In this document: piece by piece, positions 6,392 through 14,714 of the stretch
Layout: the number at the start of each line of letters is the position of its first letter
How positions within the stretch are numbered: the stretch's first letter is position 1
Assembly (NCBI GenBank): GCA_002083565.1
Contig: MSXM01000089.1
Span: 1-19,234, forward strand
DNA: 19,234 nucleotides
Source of the DNA: Nitrospira sp. ST-bin4
Lineage (GTDB): Bacteria > Nitrospirota > Nitrospiria > Nitrospirales > Nitrospiraceae
Direction: 5' to 3'
Notes under the pieces: model-generated
What the model was told of the DNA's origin: nothing
What the model saw: only the letters and a program-made list of their open reading frames with translations
The model's database searches: none
Made by a program: the position numbers and the translations under genes

Positions 6392-7086
6392 ACGCGCGCC
6401 GCCTTTTTCTTGCCCTTCCGCACGGCCGATGGGCGGCCGTTGCCGGGCACCGACTCTTGGGTCGCCAATACCGCCCGGAGTCTGCGGATCAACTCCATGA
6501 GCGGCTCATGCTTCAGACGAAGGCTCGCCCGATTGACGATCAACCGCGCCGTCGATTGCGCAATCACGTCCACTTCAACCAGATCGTGGGCTTTGAGCGT
6601 GCTGCCGGTTTCGACCAGATCGACGATCCGATCTGCCAACCCCACCACGGGCGCCAACTCGATCGAACCGTAGAGCTTGATGATCTCGACCGGGAGGCCT
6701 CGCTGATTGAAAAACCGCTCGGTAATCTTGGGATATTTGGTGGCGACGCGGATCTTTGACGACAATCGATCGCGCACCCCCTCTCCCTTGAGCGCGGCGA
6801 CCGAGATTCTACACGCTCCGAACCCTAAATCCAATGGCTCATAAACATCGCTGTCCTGCTCCAACAGCACATCTTTGCCGACAATTCCGGCGTCCGCCCC
6901 CCCATATTCCACGTAGGTCGGCACATCGCTGGGCCGGACGATCAAAAACGTGATGCCGATCTCTTCACAGACAAATACCAGACGCCGGCTTTCACCGGAT
7001 AACCCGGCGGTTTCATACCCGGCTCGCCGAAACAAATCCAGCGCCGATTCGATCAATTTCCCTTTGGATAATGCGATGGTCAGCAT
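6388..7086 (-). CDS. hisG: ATP phosphoribosyltransferase, short form HisG(S)
   Basis: HisG joins ATP and PRPP, the first and committed step of histidine synthesis. The 232-residue protein has the two periplasmic-binding-like lobes and the PRPP-binding segment ADRIVDLVETGSTLKAHDL (151-169), but no C-terminal ACT-like regulatory domain. Instead it ends in a short basic tail, GRPSAVRKGKKKAARV. Short HisG enzymes act as hetero-octamers with HisZ, a histidyl-tRNA-synthetase paralogue that confers histidine feedback, so a hisZ gene is expected elsewhere; none is in this window. The start has a near-perfect ribosome binding site AGGAGGT three bases before the ATG, and this site overlaps the stop codon of murA. 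The murA-hisG gap is 8 bases. Confidence 0.95.
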   Translation of the reverse strand: MLTIALSKGKLIESALDLFRRAGYETAGLSGESRRLVFVCEEIGITFLIVRPSDVPTYVEYGGADAGIVGKDVLLEQDSDVYEPLDLGFGACRISVAALKGEGVRDRLSSKIRVATKYPKITERFFNQRGLPVEIIKLYGSIELAPVVGLADRIVDLVETGSTLKAHDLVEVDVIAQSTARLIVNRASLRLKHEPLMELIRRLRAVLATQESVPGNGRPSAVRKGKKKAARV

Positions 7087-7094
7087 CCGACCTC

Positions 7095-8366
7095 CTAGCG
7101 CACAGTTGCCGCACTCGGCTTCTGACGTTCGATCTTCGCTCCCAAGGCTCGCAACTTTTCCTCGATCCGCTCATAACCCCGGTCAAGATGATAAACCCGT
7201 TGCACCTCGGTCATTCCATCGGCGGCCAGACCGGCAAGTATCAAGCCGGCGCTCGCCCGAAGGTCCGAGGCCATCACCGGCGCACCCGTCAGGCTTCGGC
7301 GCCCCGTCACCACGAGCCGATTGCCTTCGACACGGATGTCCGCCCCCATCCGTCGCAATTCTTCGACATGCATAAAGCGGCTCTCAAACACCGTTTCAGT
7401 CACAATACTCGTGCCTTCGGCGAGACACATCAACGCTGCCATTTGCGCCTGCATATCGGTAGGAAAACCGGGATAGGGCAAGGTCCTGATATCGGTTCCC
7501 TTCAGCCTTTTCGGCGCGGTGATACGGACTCGCTCTTTTTCGACAGACACCTCCGCCCCGGCTTCTTTCAATTTCATCAGAATGGCTTCCAGATGGGCAG
7601 GCCGGCAATGGGTGATGGTCACATCGCCCCTCGTCATGGCTCCGGCGGCCAAAAAGGTGCCGGCCTCGATGCGATCGGGAATCACCTCATGCTCCCCGCC
7701 CTGCAACTCCCTGACCCCTTCGATCGTAAGGACATCCGTCCCGGCTCCCTCGATGCGAGCGCCCCGCTTGCACAGAAAATTAGCCAGATCGACGATCTCC
7801 GGCTCCTTGGCCGCGTTCTCCAATACCGTCGTCCCTTCAGCAAGCGATGCAGCCATCATCAAGTTCTCGGTTCCCGTCACCGTCGGCGTATCGCAATAGA
7901 TACGCGCGCCCTTCAACCGTTTAGCCTTCGCGGTGATATACCCATGCTCGAGGGAAATGTCAGCCCCTAATTTTGCCAGCCCTGCCAGATGAAGATTGAC
8001 GGGGCGCGACCCGATCGCACACCCGCCGGGCAGCGACACCTTGGCCTCTCCCCAACGGGCGACCAGGGGCCCTAACGTCAGCACGGAAGCCCGCATGGTT
8101 TTGACAAGATCGTAGGGGGCCTCGGTGGAATTGATGATGTCCGCTTTGATGACGGCCCGATTGCCCTCATGGGAGACCGTCGCCCCGAAAATCCCCAACA
8201 GTTTCCCCATGGTCAGCACATCGGCCACACGTGGAACATTCGTAATGACACATTCACCGCCGCCCAGTATGGTCGAGGCCAAAATAGGCAGCGCGGAATT
8301 TTTGGCGCCGCTGATGCGGACTTCCCCCCGCAACCGATTCCCGCCTGTGATGACGATGCGATCCAT
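7095..8366 (-). CDS. murA: UDP-N-acetylglucosamine 1-carboxyvinyltransferase MurA
   Basis: MurA transfers enolpyruvate from PEP to UDP-GlcNAc, the first committed step of peptidoglycan synthesis, in the cytoplasm. The 423-residue protein has the expected two-domain EPT fold length. Lys22 lies in SGAKNSALP, and the active-site cysteine, the fosfomycin target, is Cys116 in LPGGCAIGSRPVNLH. An Asp variant at that position would predict fosfomycin resistance, so the Cys predicts the usual sensitive enzyme type. It sits 14 bases after prmC and 8 bases before hisG, within the same apparent operon. The pairing murA-hisG is a known arrangement in several phyla and need not imply a shared pathway. Confidence 0.97.
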   Translation of the reverse strand: MDRIVITGGNRLRGEVRISGAKNSALPILASTILGGGECVITNVPRVADVLTMGKLLGIFGATVSHEGNRAVIKADIINSTEAPYDLVKTMRASVLTLGPLVARWGEAKVSLPGGCAIGSRPVNLHLAGLAKLGADISLEHGYITAKAKRLKGARIYCDTPTVTGTENLMMAASLAEGTTVLENAAKEPEIVDLANFLCKRGARIEGAGTDVLTIEGVRELQGGEHEVIPDRIEAGTFLAAGAMTRGDVTITHCRPAHLEAILMKLKEAGAEVSVEKERVRITAPKRLKGTDIRTLPYPGFPTDMQAQMAALMCLAEGTSIVTETVFESRFMHVEELRRMGADIRVEGNRLVVTGRRSLTGAPVMASDLRASAGLILAGLAADGMTEVQRVYHLDRGYERIEEKLRALGAKIERQKPSAATVR

Positions 8367-8380
8367 CGCGTCCGCGTTTC

Positions 8381-9256
8381 CTACTCCGGCCGTCTTGCGA
8401 TCACAACCCGCTCGATTCCCGCTTCATCTTCGACGACCCGTAACGGCCCATAGCCTCCGATGCGTTCCGCCATCTGCCGCACGGCGGCACATTGCCCCTG
8501 ACCGATTTCCATCACCAGCGTTCCGCCCGGCACAAGGAACTCCTTGGACTCGCGCAGCAATCGCTCATGGAACTCGGTACCCGTCGGCCCGCTGAACAAC
8601 GCCGAGCGCGGCTCAAACTCACGTACCTCCGGCTGCAAACCGGCCCAATCTGCCTCGGCGATATACGGAGGGTTGGAGACAATGATATCCACCGTCCCGG
8701 CCATGCCCTGTTCGCGCAATGCCGACAGGAGGTCACTTTCCATCCACTCGATCTTCTCGGCCACCGCATGCCGCTCCGCATTTCCCTTTGCAACCGCCAG
8801 TGCCTGCGGAGAGCGATCCACCGCAACAATACGCGCGTTCCCAAGGATCGTCGCCAAAGCCACGGCCACACAACCGGAGCCTGTGCCCACATCGACAAGC
8901 ACGGACTCTTTGTCGAGATCGACGGCCCTCACCGCTTCTTGAACGAGCACCTCGGTCTCCGGGCGTGGGATGAGCACAGCCGGGCTTACCTGAAATTCAA
9001 GGCCGCAAAACTCTTGTGTGCCCAGAATATACTGCAGCGGCTCACGCGCCGCCCGTCTTGATGCCAGCGAAACGGCATGCGCCCACTGTTCGACTGAAAC
9101 CGGCTCTTGCGCTTTGCTTGCCAGATGATGGCTCTCCAATTCCAATACATGCGCTACAAGCCACCGGGATTCCTGCGCCGCAGTCTCCACTCCGGCCTGC
9201 TCCAGTGTGCGCCGAACCCACACGACCAGCGCCTCTATCGTCTTCGATTCAGCCAT
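8381..9256 (-). CDS. prmC: Peptide chain release factor N5-glutamine methyltransferase PrmC (HemK)
   Basis: PrmC methylates the glutamine of the GGQ motif of release factors, using S-adenosylmethionine, and thus raises termination efficiency. From the ATG at 9256-9254 it has 291 residues: a helical N-terminal domain (1-75) with the family segment REPLQYILGTQEF (71-83), then the SAM-binding motif DVGTGSG (122-128) and the catalytic NPPY (195-198). The frame is also open to a GTG at 9268, four codons upstream, six bases after the prfA stop; that start cannot be excluded and both allow coupling to prfA. The substrate gene prfA is immediately upstream, the standard pairing of modifier and target. 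Confidence 0.95.
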   Translation of the reverse strand: MAESKTIEALVVWVRRTLEQAGVETAAQESRWLVAHVLELESHHLASKAQEPVSVEQWAHAVSLASRRAAREPLQYILGTQEFCGLEFQVSPAVLIPRPETEVLVQEAVRAVDLDKESVLVDVGTGSGCVAVALATILGNARIVAVDRSPQALAVAKGNAERHAVAEKIEWMESDLLSALREQGMAGTVDIIVSNPPYIAEADWAGLQPEVREFEPRSALFSGPTGTEFHERLLRESKEFLVPGGTLVMEIGQGQCAAVRQMAERIGGYGPLRVVEDEAGIERVVIARRPE

Positions 9257-9273
9257 GCGGAACACCACTTCTG

Positions 9274-10353
9274 CTACACCTTTGCCGTGTCAGCTTGCTG
9301 CTGTTGAGCCTTCAACGCCTGGACAATGTCGTCGAGATCGCCTTCCATCACCAATTCGAGCTTGTGCAAGGTCACACCGACCCGATGGTCCGTCACCCGG
9401 TTCTGCGGGAAGTTGTAGGTCCGAACCTTTTCGCTCCGTTCACCGGTGCCGACCTGCGATTTTCTGTTCTGGGCGATCTCCGCGTCCTGCTTTTCACGTT
9501 CCGCCTCGACGATGCGAGCCCGTAAGGTCCGCATGGCCTTGGTGCGGTTCTTCAATTGCGACCGCTCGTCCTGACACGATACAACCACACCGGTCGGAAT
9601 GTGCGTGATCCGGACGGCAGATTTTGTGGTGTTGACACTCTGGCCTCCGGCCCCGGATGAACAGAACGTATCGATCCGAAGATCCGCGGGATCGATCTTC
9701 ACGTCCACTTCGTCGACGTCCGGCATCACCGCCACGGTCACGGTGGAGGTGTGAATTCGGCCTGAGGCTTCCGTCACCGGCACTCGTTGGACGCGATGGA
9801 CGCCGGCTTCATACTTAAAATAACCGTAGGCATTCTTCCCTTCGATCAGCGCAACAATGTTCTTGTATCCTCCAATGCCGGTTTCAGACGCTTCGACCGT
9901 ATCGACCTTCAAACCTTTTTTTTCCGCGTATCTCGTGTACAGGCGAAACAGCTGCCCCGCAAACAAAGCCGCTTCGTCGCCGCCGGTGCCCGCACGAATT
10001 TCCAAGACCAGACTCTTCTCATCCCTCGGATCTTTGGGAATCAAAAACTCTTTGGCCTGTTCCTCCATGTCCCGTTGCGCCCGCTCCAAGGCGGCGGATT
10101 CGTCTGCCGCCATCCTGTGCAATTCCTGCCCGGCCGAGGGATCGGCGAGAATCTGCGCGGCATCCTCCAATTGCTTGGCCGCATCGCGGTAGGCCTCGAA
10201 CAACTTAACCCCCGGTTCAAGTTCCGCCCGTTCCTTCGTGAGCTTGCGAAGTTGCGTTGGCTGCGTCAGGACGGAGGGGTCCATGAGCTGATCCGTCAAC
10301 TCATGAAAGCGCGATACGACAGACTCCCATTTCTTGACTAACGCAGCGTCCAT
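9274..10353 (-). CDS. prfA: Peptide chain release factor 1 (RF1)
   Basis: RF1 recognises UAA and UAG stop codons on the ribosome and triggers hydrolysis of peptidyl-tRNA. The 359-residue protein has normal length. The codon-recognition tripeptide is PVT (192-194) in HRVQRVPVTEASGR, of the P-x-T type that distinguishes RF1 from RF2 (SPF). The catalytic GGQ is at 236-238 in SSGAGGQSVNTT; its glutamine is the target of PrmC encoded next door. AAGGA lies about eight bases upstream of the ATG. The gene begins 45 bases after a strong terminator that closes rpmE, so it may rely on read-through or on a promoter hidden in that short gap. Confidence 0.97.
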   Translation of the reverse strand: MDAALVKKWESVVSRFHELTDQLMDPSVLTQPTQLRKLTKERAELEPGVKLFEAYRDAAKQLEDAAQILADPSAGQELHRMAADESAALERAQRDMEEQAKEFLIPKDPRDEKSLVLEIRAGTGGDEAALFAGQLFRLYTRYAEKKGLKVDTVEASETGIGGYKNIVALIEGKNAYGYFKYEAGVHRVQRVPVTEASGRIHTSTVTVAVMPDVDEVDVKIDPADLRIDTFCSSGAGGQSVNTTKSAVRITHIPTGVVVSCQDERSQLKNRTKAMRTLRARIVEAEREKQDAEIAQNRKSQVGTGERSEKVRTYNFPQNRVTDHRVGVTLHKLELVMEGDLDDIVQALKAQQQQADTAKV

Positions 10354-10397
10354 TCGATTTGTTCCTTCGCTTCGACTGCGTGCCGGGCCTTAAAAAC

Positions 10398-10434
10398 AAA
10401 GAGACCCTGCTTCGGGACGAAGCAGGGTCTCTTT
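10398..10434 (-). terminator. Strong intrinsic terminator after rpmE
   Basis: A perfect 16-base-pair stem (AAAGAGACCCTGCTTC at 10398-10413 and its exact complement at 10419-10434) encloses a five-base loop. On the minus strand it is followed by TGTTTTTA, giving a usable U-run. It lies 19 bases after the rpmE stop codon and 45 bases before the prfA start. It should separate the rho-rpmE transcript from the prfA-prmC-murA-his operon at least in part. Confidence 0.85.
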
Positions 10435-10452
10435 CTATGACCGTACGGACCG

Positions 10453-10659
10453 CTACTTGTCCTTCTTTGCGTACTTTTTCTTGAACCGCTCGACACGCCC
10501 CTCGGTATCGACGATCTTCTGTGTGCCGGTAAAAAACGGATGGCAACTAGAGCAGATATCGACGCTAATGTCGCCGACGGTGCTCCGTGTCTTGAACGAA
10601 TTGCCGCACGCGCAATGGACCGTAGCTTCCCGATAGACTGGATGAATACCTTTTTGCAT
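10453..10659 (-). CDS. rpmE: 50S ribosomal protein L31, zinc-binding type
   Basis: A 68-residue large-subunit ribosomal protein. The start MQKGIHPVYREATVHCACGN is typical. The cysteines Cys16, Cys18, Cys37 and Cys40 (HCACGN and ICSSCHPFFTG) form the zinc-ribbon of the C+ form. C+ L31 proteins act as a zinc store and are replaced by a C- paralogue under zinc limitation in some bacteria. The ATG at 10659-10657 has GGAG about ten bases upstream; longer readings of this frame toward rho have no family match. It lies 95 bases after rho, and a strong terminator follows. The rho-rpmE order is common across bacteria. Confidence 0.96.
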   Translation of the reverse strand: MQKGIHPVYREATVHCACGNSFKTRSTVGDISVDICSSCHPFFTGTQKIVDTEGRVERFKKKYAKKDK

Positions 10660-10754
10660 GATGTGATCACTCCTTACCAAAACCGAACATTCACTCCGCT
10701 CTCCGCAAGAGGAACGTACTCTATCCGAAGCAAGGCGCAAGAAACAAGCGCCGT

Positions 10755-12026
10755 CTATCGGTTCATCGACTGCAGAAAATCCTGATTGGTCTTGGAGCCG
10801 CTGATCTTGTCCATCAGGAACTCCATCGCCTCCATCGTGCCCAGCGGGCTCAGCACCTTGCGCAAAATCCACATTTTATTGAGACGGTCCTTGTCCACCA
10901 GCAATTCTTCCTTACGCGTACCGGACTGGCTGATATCGATCGCCGGGAAAAGACGCTTGTCGGCCAACCGGCGGTCCAGATGGACTTCCATGTTGCCGGT
11001 CCCTTTGAATTCTTCGAAAATGACGTCATCCATACGGCTGCCGGTATCCACCAACGCAGTGGCCATGATGGTCAAGCTCCCGCCGTTTTCAATGTTTCGA
11101 GCTGCGCCGAAGAACCGTTTTGGACGCTGCAGAGCGTTGGAGTCGAGTCCTCCCGAGAGCACCTTGCCGCTGGGCGGGGCGATCGTGTTGTAGGCACGCG
11201 CCAACCGCGTCACACTATCCAGCAGGATGACGACATCTTTCTTATGCTCGACAAGCCGCTTTGCTTTCTCCAACACCATTTCCGCGACTTGTGCGTGGCG
11301 CTGTGCCGGTTCGTCGAAGGTCGAGCTGATGACTTCCGCTTTGACCTGACGCTGCCAGTCCGTCACTTCCTCCGGCCGTTCGTCGATCAACAATACGATC
11401 AGCGTCACCTCTTTATGGTTCTTAATGATGGCGCGTGCGATGGCCTGCAGCAACATCGTCTTTCCGGTGCGAGGAGCGGCCACGATCAGCCCGCGCTGTC
11501 CTTTCCCGATCGGCGTGACGAGTTCCATCACGCGCGTGCAATATTCTTCCCGATCGAATTCCAAATTGATCCGTTCCTCGGGATACAGCGGGGTCAGGTT
11601 ATCGAACAGGATCTTGTCCCGCGAAACCTCCGGGTCTTCGTAGTTGACTTTTTCGACTTTCAGAAGCGCGAAGTAGCGTTCGCTTTCCTTCGGGGGCCGG
11701 ATCTGTCCTGAGACGATGTCGCCGGTGCGCAAATTAAATCGCCTGATCTGCGACGGGGAAATGTAGATGTCGTCGGGACCAGGGAGGTAATTGGAGTCCG
11801 GAGCGCGCAGAAAGCCGAACCCGTCCGGGAGAGTTTCCAGAACGCCCTCTCCGAAGACAACCCCGTTCTTCTCAGTCTGAGCTTGCAGGATTGCAAAGAT
11901 CAATTCCTGCTTTCTCAGATTGGCCGCCCCTTCGATTTTGAGCTCACGAGCCACGTCATTGAGATCGGCAATCGACTTTTGTTTCAACTCTGCGAGATGC
12001 ATCACTTCCCCCCTTGCTACCGACAT
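10755..12026 (-). CDS. rho: Transcription termination factor Rho
   Basis: Rho is the hexameric RNA-dependent ATPase that ends transcription at unstructured C-rich sites. With the ATG at 12026 the protein has 423 residues. The N-terminal RNA-binding domain includes GFGFLR and GPDDIYISPSQIRRF (primary RNA site). The ATPase core has Walker A APRTGKT (184-190), Walker B VVILLD (265-270) and the secondary RNA-binding loops around TGKT and SGGLDSNALQRPKRFF. Two starts are plausible: 12026, behind GGAGAGGAG, and 12002, behind GGGGGGA, which gives MHLAELKQKS and aligns with the usual Rho N-terminus. I list the first because its ribosome binding site is better. No insertion domain is present between the RNA-binding and ATPase parts. 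Confidence 0.96.
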   Translation of the reverse strand: MSVARGEVMHLAELKQKSIADLNDVARELKIEGAANLRKQELIFAILQAQTEKNGVVFGEGVLETLPDGFGFLRAPDSNYLPGPDDIYISPSQIRRFNLRTGDIVSGQIRPPKESERYFALLKVEKVNYEDPEVSRDKILFDNLTPLYPEERINLEFDREEYCTRVMELVTPIGKGQRGLIVAAPRTGKTMLLQAIARAIIKNHKEVTLIVLLIDERPEEVTDWQRQVKAEVISSTFDEPAQRHAQVAEMVLEKAKRLVEHKKDVVILLDSVTRLARAYNTIAPPSGKVLSGGLDSNALQRPKRFFGAARNIENGGSLTIMATALVDTGSRMDDVIFEEFKGTGNMEVHLDRRLADKRLFPAIDISQSGTRKEELLVDKDRLNKMWILRKVLSPLGTMEAMEFLMDKISGSKTNQDFLQSMNR

Positions 12027-12531
12027 AGGACTCCTCTCCATCCCCTGGGTTGGTTACGGATCACGACGACTTGCTTAAACTGATGGGCCATGCGAAACGC
12101 GCTCAATGTATTATCTTGTCCTGACGGCTATAGATCAGTGCGTATTGGATGGAATAGCTTGTGGAGGACGCTTGCCTACCTATGCAGATAAAGATGTGGT
12201 CTCCGAGATTACCGGGACACAGGGCATAAACAAACTATTGGGTTGGTCTACAAACTCTCTCATCTCCACACTTGCTGGAGCTTGGTCCGAGACAGGTTCC
12301 TGAATTGAGTTCTTTATCGGGGAGAACTGTATTCACACTGGAATGTTGGTGTGAATCATACTGAGCACCCGGCTGGTTGTCAACTGACATCTATTATTTT
12401 TCTTCCCCCACGATCTCCCCTCCCCCGGCATCCGCTCTTTACCCTCATATCCTCCTAATCATCCCAGCCTTTGTCGATATGCCGCTTGTTCCCTGAATTC
12501 AAAATATGTTACACAGATATACGGATGTTGC
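12027..12531. other. Divergent intergenic region of about 500 bases with small hairpins and no supported gene
   Basis: This gap separates rho (minus) from the DUF2203 gene (plus) and must hold their promoters and the rho leader, where Rho autoregulation is common. It is AT-richer than its surroundings. Two small inverted repeats are visible: AGTTCT/AGAACT (12308-12328) and ATTCACAC/GTGTGAAT (12331-12356, 10-base loop). A 65-residue open frame at 12106-12303 has no recognisable motif or ribosome binding site and I do not call it. A GATAAT near 12112-12117 on the minus strand could be a -10 for rho, but no -35 is apparent. A C-rich tract follows at about 12400-12440. Confidence 0.5.
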
Positions 12532-12945
12532 ATGGCGCACGACGACGACGAAACCACTCCAGACCGAGTCTTTTCCCTCTTTGAAGCCAATCAGCTGATC
12601 CCTCAGCTTCAGTCGCACTTGACCACCGTCCAAGAGCGAAAAGGGGTCCTGCTTGAAACTCGCGAGGAAGTACAGAAAGCCTCGGCTAATGCCGACCACG
12701 GAGGCGGGACAACAGTCGGCTCCCATTACGTCAAAAGCCTTCAGGATATCAGCACGAACCTCCGCGCGATCCATGAATTGGGGGTGGTCGTGAAAGATAT
12801 CGACCTTGGACTCTGTGATTTTCCGCATGTCCGTGACGGCCGGGTCGTCTATTTATGCTGGAAACTCGGAGAAAAAGAGATCCGCTGGTGGCATGAAGTC
12901 ACAACCGGGTATAAAGACCGTTGCCCCTTGGAAGACCCTGCCTAA
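12532..12945 (+). CDS. DUF2203 family protein
   Basis: A 137-residue soluble protein that matches the DUF2203 pattern: an N-terminal helical part starting RVFSLFEANQLIPQLQSHL (the family's F-x-x-x-EAN-x-LIP-x-L motif), then the C-terminal signature VVVKDIDLGLCDFPHVRDGR, followed by VYLCWKLGEKEIRWWHE. The biochemical role of the family is unknown. It is followed after 5 bases by the YciI-like gene, so the two are probably co-transcribed. No good Shine-Dalgarno precedes the ATG, which lies behind an AT-rich stretch. The start is chosen because it is the first ATG before the conserved region. Confidence 0.85.
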   Translation: MAHDDDETTPDRVFSLFEANQLIPQLQSHLTTVQERKGVLLETREEVQKASANADHGGGTTVGSHYVKSLQDISTNLRAIHELGVVVKDIDLGLCDFPHVRDGRVVYLCWKLGEKEIRWWHEVTTGYKDRCPLEDPA

Positions 12946-12950
12946 CCCAC

Positions 12951-13229
12951 ATGCTATTCGTCATTATCGGTTACGATGGGCCCGAGGGAGAGGCGAAACG
13001 CAAGATTCACCGCCCCGCTCATTTAGCCAACCTGAAACCACTGGACGAACAAGGGCGGGTTATTTTGGCCGGACCTCTGACCGATAAGGCCGGAAGCCTG
13101 CTGGTCCTGGATTTTGAAACCCAGGAAGAGGCAGAGCGGTTCGCTCACACCGATCCCTATACGGTGCAGGGAATATTCGAGCGGGTTGAAGTCCATCCGT
13201 TTATGCAGGTATTGCCAAAACCTCGCTAG
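12951..13229 (+). CDS. YciI-like protein
   Basis: A 92-residue protein of the YciI/ferredoxin-like alpha-beta barrel family. The order is typical: strand MLFVIIGYDG, the helix RPAHLANLKPL with a conserved-looking His, then GRVILAGPLTDKAGSLLVLD, a helix with EEAERFAHTDPY, and final strand FERVEVHPFMQVL. The family includes small dimeric proteins and a few dechlorinating enzymes of muconolactone-type fold, but most members have no known substrate. The ATG at 12951 matches the family start; longer reading frames upstream overlap the DUF2203 gene and are not used. Close spacing to the preceding gene suggests translational coupling, as no ribosome binding site stands out. Confidence 0.85.
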   Translation: MLFVIIGYDGPEGEAKRKIHRPAHLANLKPLDEQGRVILAGPLTDKAGSLLVLDFETQEEAERFAHTDPYTVQGIFERVEVHPFMQVLPKPR

Positions 13230-13341
13230 CTGATTTTTCATACCTTTCTGTCCTCCTCACAGTCACCATCTATAGCAGACTGAATCATTGCCTACGGCAC
13301 ACCGTTCTCCACCGATTCGAGGGGGGTGGTATAGTTGTGAT

Positions 13342-14607
13342 ATGTCTCTGCGCCATATCGCAGCCCTTCTGGCCGCAACTGCCACAGTCAGTATACTTCC
13401 TCCATCGGCGTCGGCATTGGACACCACGGTAGTGGCAGAGGCCTATTACCTGATGGCAGACGGCGATACGCTGGCTCAGGCCGAAGAAAAAGTTCTCCAA
13501 CGGGCCAAGCGCAAAGCGATCGAAGAAGCAGGAATGTATATCGAGTCTACGCTCCTCGATATTGAAAAAACTGCTGGCGGCAGAAGCTTTCAAGCCAGCT
13601 CTCTGGAGATCCGTACGATTGCGTCAGCCATTACCAAGACCGAAATTCTTGAAGCATCCCGCTCCTTCGAACAGGATCGTCCCAGCTTTTTTGTCCGCAT
13701 CCGCGCGATCGTCGATCTGGACCACCTGCAAGACGCCATTCGACGCTGGCAATCCGAACAACAGTTGGCTGAACACTTCCGACGGCTGCAGAAGGAGAAT
13801 TCCGAACTCAAGGCGCAGCTCCGGGAAATGAAAAAGACTCCCCTCGGCGTACATACGCTTGTTATCGAACCACCCGGCCGAGGAGGAACTCGCGAACAGG
13901 CTCGCACTCTGCTCGAACAAGCGATCCGGACACCACACCTCCGTCAGAAACTGGACCTGACATCCGAAGCAGCTGTCTTAGACCCTCAGGCTACAGCCCC
14001 CCTGGTCGTGCGCGGGCAGACCTATCTACAACTCGTGTCAGCCGCCTATTCCAAGAAAGCCAAGCTCAGCGAATACTCCAAGTACATCGACAACGCCCGC
14101 ATGGATTTTGACCGGGCGCTGATCATCGATCCACAAAACATCTGGGCTCTGCTCGGCCAGGGTGACGTATACACATGGCTCCATCGAACGGACGACGCAG
14201 TTCGTTCGTACGAGCGCGCCCTCGCATTAGATCCGCTATTCGACATTGCGCATCTTCGTTTGCTCACGCTCTACACCAGCCAGGCACGCAAACTTATGAC
14301 TGCCAAACAGTGGTCGGCGGCCTTAGCCGTTCTACAAAAATCCATAACCCCCCATGTACCGGACGGCTGGATGCCCTACTACAAAGAAGCCTACCTGCTC
14401 AGGAGCGACCTCTATAGAAAGCTGAACCAGCCGGCTCAAGCCATCGATGACTTGAGCGCAGTGCTTCGAGCCGAGCCGGCAGATATGCGGGCGCTTCTCA
14501 CGAGAGCCACGCTCTACCGTGAACAACTCCAAGGACGCCTGGCAAAGGATGACTTTGAGCATGCCTGTATGCTCGGATCAGCTGAAGCGTGCAACCAGAT
14601 CCCTTAG
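13342..14607 (+). CDS. Secreted TPR protein with coiled coil
   Basis: From the ATG at 13342 it has 421 residues. The N-terminus MSLRHIAALL continues to a hydrophobic stretch and an Ala-x-Ala site (about residue 25), a signal peptidase I type signal. Residues 26-135 form a domain with AEEKVLQRAKRKAIEEAG, reminiscent of the N-terminal domain of FlgT-like and related periplasmic proteins that carry an A-x-x-x-A-x-R-x-A-x-E-x-AG motif. A heptad-rich coiled coil follows (about 135-166), then TPR-like repeats (about 215-310 and 340-410), with NARMDFDRALIIDPQN and AVRSYERALALDPLF clearest. The end, FEHACMLGSAEACNQI, resembles a Sel1-type repeat. It probably acts as a periplasmic scaffold. TATAGT at 13330-13335 places a possible start of transcription at the ATG, hinting at a leaderless mRNA, but no -35 is visible. 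Confidence 0.78.
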   Translation: MSLRHIAALLAATATVSILPPSASALDTTVVAEAYYLMADGDTLAQAEEKVLQRAKRKAIEEAGMYIESTLLDIEKTAGGRSFQASSLEIRTIASAITKTEILEASRSFEQDRPSFFVRIRAIVDLDHLQDAIRRWQSEQQLAEHFRRLQKENSELKAQLREMKKTPLGVHTLVIEPPGRGGTREQARTLLEQAIRTPHLRQKLDLTSEAAVLDPQATAPLVVRGQTYLQLVSAAYSKKAKLSEYSKYIDNARMDFDRALIIDPQNIWALLGQGDVYTWLHRTDDAVRSYERALALDPLFDIAHLRLLTLYTSQARKLMTAKQWSAALAVLQKSITPHVPDGWMPYYKEAYLLRSDLYRKLNQPAQAIDDLSAVLRAEPADMRALLTRATLYREQLQGRLAKDDFEHACMLGSAEACNQIP

Positions 14608-14678
14608 CAAGGTTTGACCATACTATGCTCTTCAATTCTGTGTACTCACAGCGCTACAAATGAGCGCCCTGGCATCAT

Positions 14679-14708
14679 TTGACAACCCAAGATAGGGCCC
14701 CCTATAAT
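14679..14708 (+). promoter_or_regulatory. Consensus sigma-70 promoter of the oxidoreductase operon
   Basis: TTGACA (14679-14684) and TATAAT (14703-14708) are both exact consensus hexamers, separated by 18 bases. The spacer ends in the palindrome GGGCCC followed by CC. Transcription should start near 14715, about 219 bases upstream of the first structural gene. Both hexamers being perfect is rare and predicts strong, largely constitutive transcription, fitting a central carbon-fixation enzyme. GGGCCC inside the spacer could in principle be an operator half. Confidence 0.85.
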
Positions 14709-14714
14709 GATGGC

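Noticed and set aside
7071..7970. Plus-strand frame of 299 residues opposite murA
   Set aside because: murA is intact with its catalytic cysteine and Lys22; the opposite frame is a shadow caused by codon bias.
12106..12303. Open frame of 65 residues in the rho upstream gap
   Set aside because: It has no ribosome binding site, no motif, and codon use unlike the neighbours. The gap is better explained as a regulatory region.
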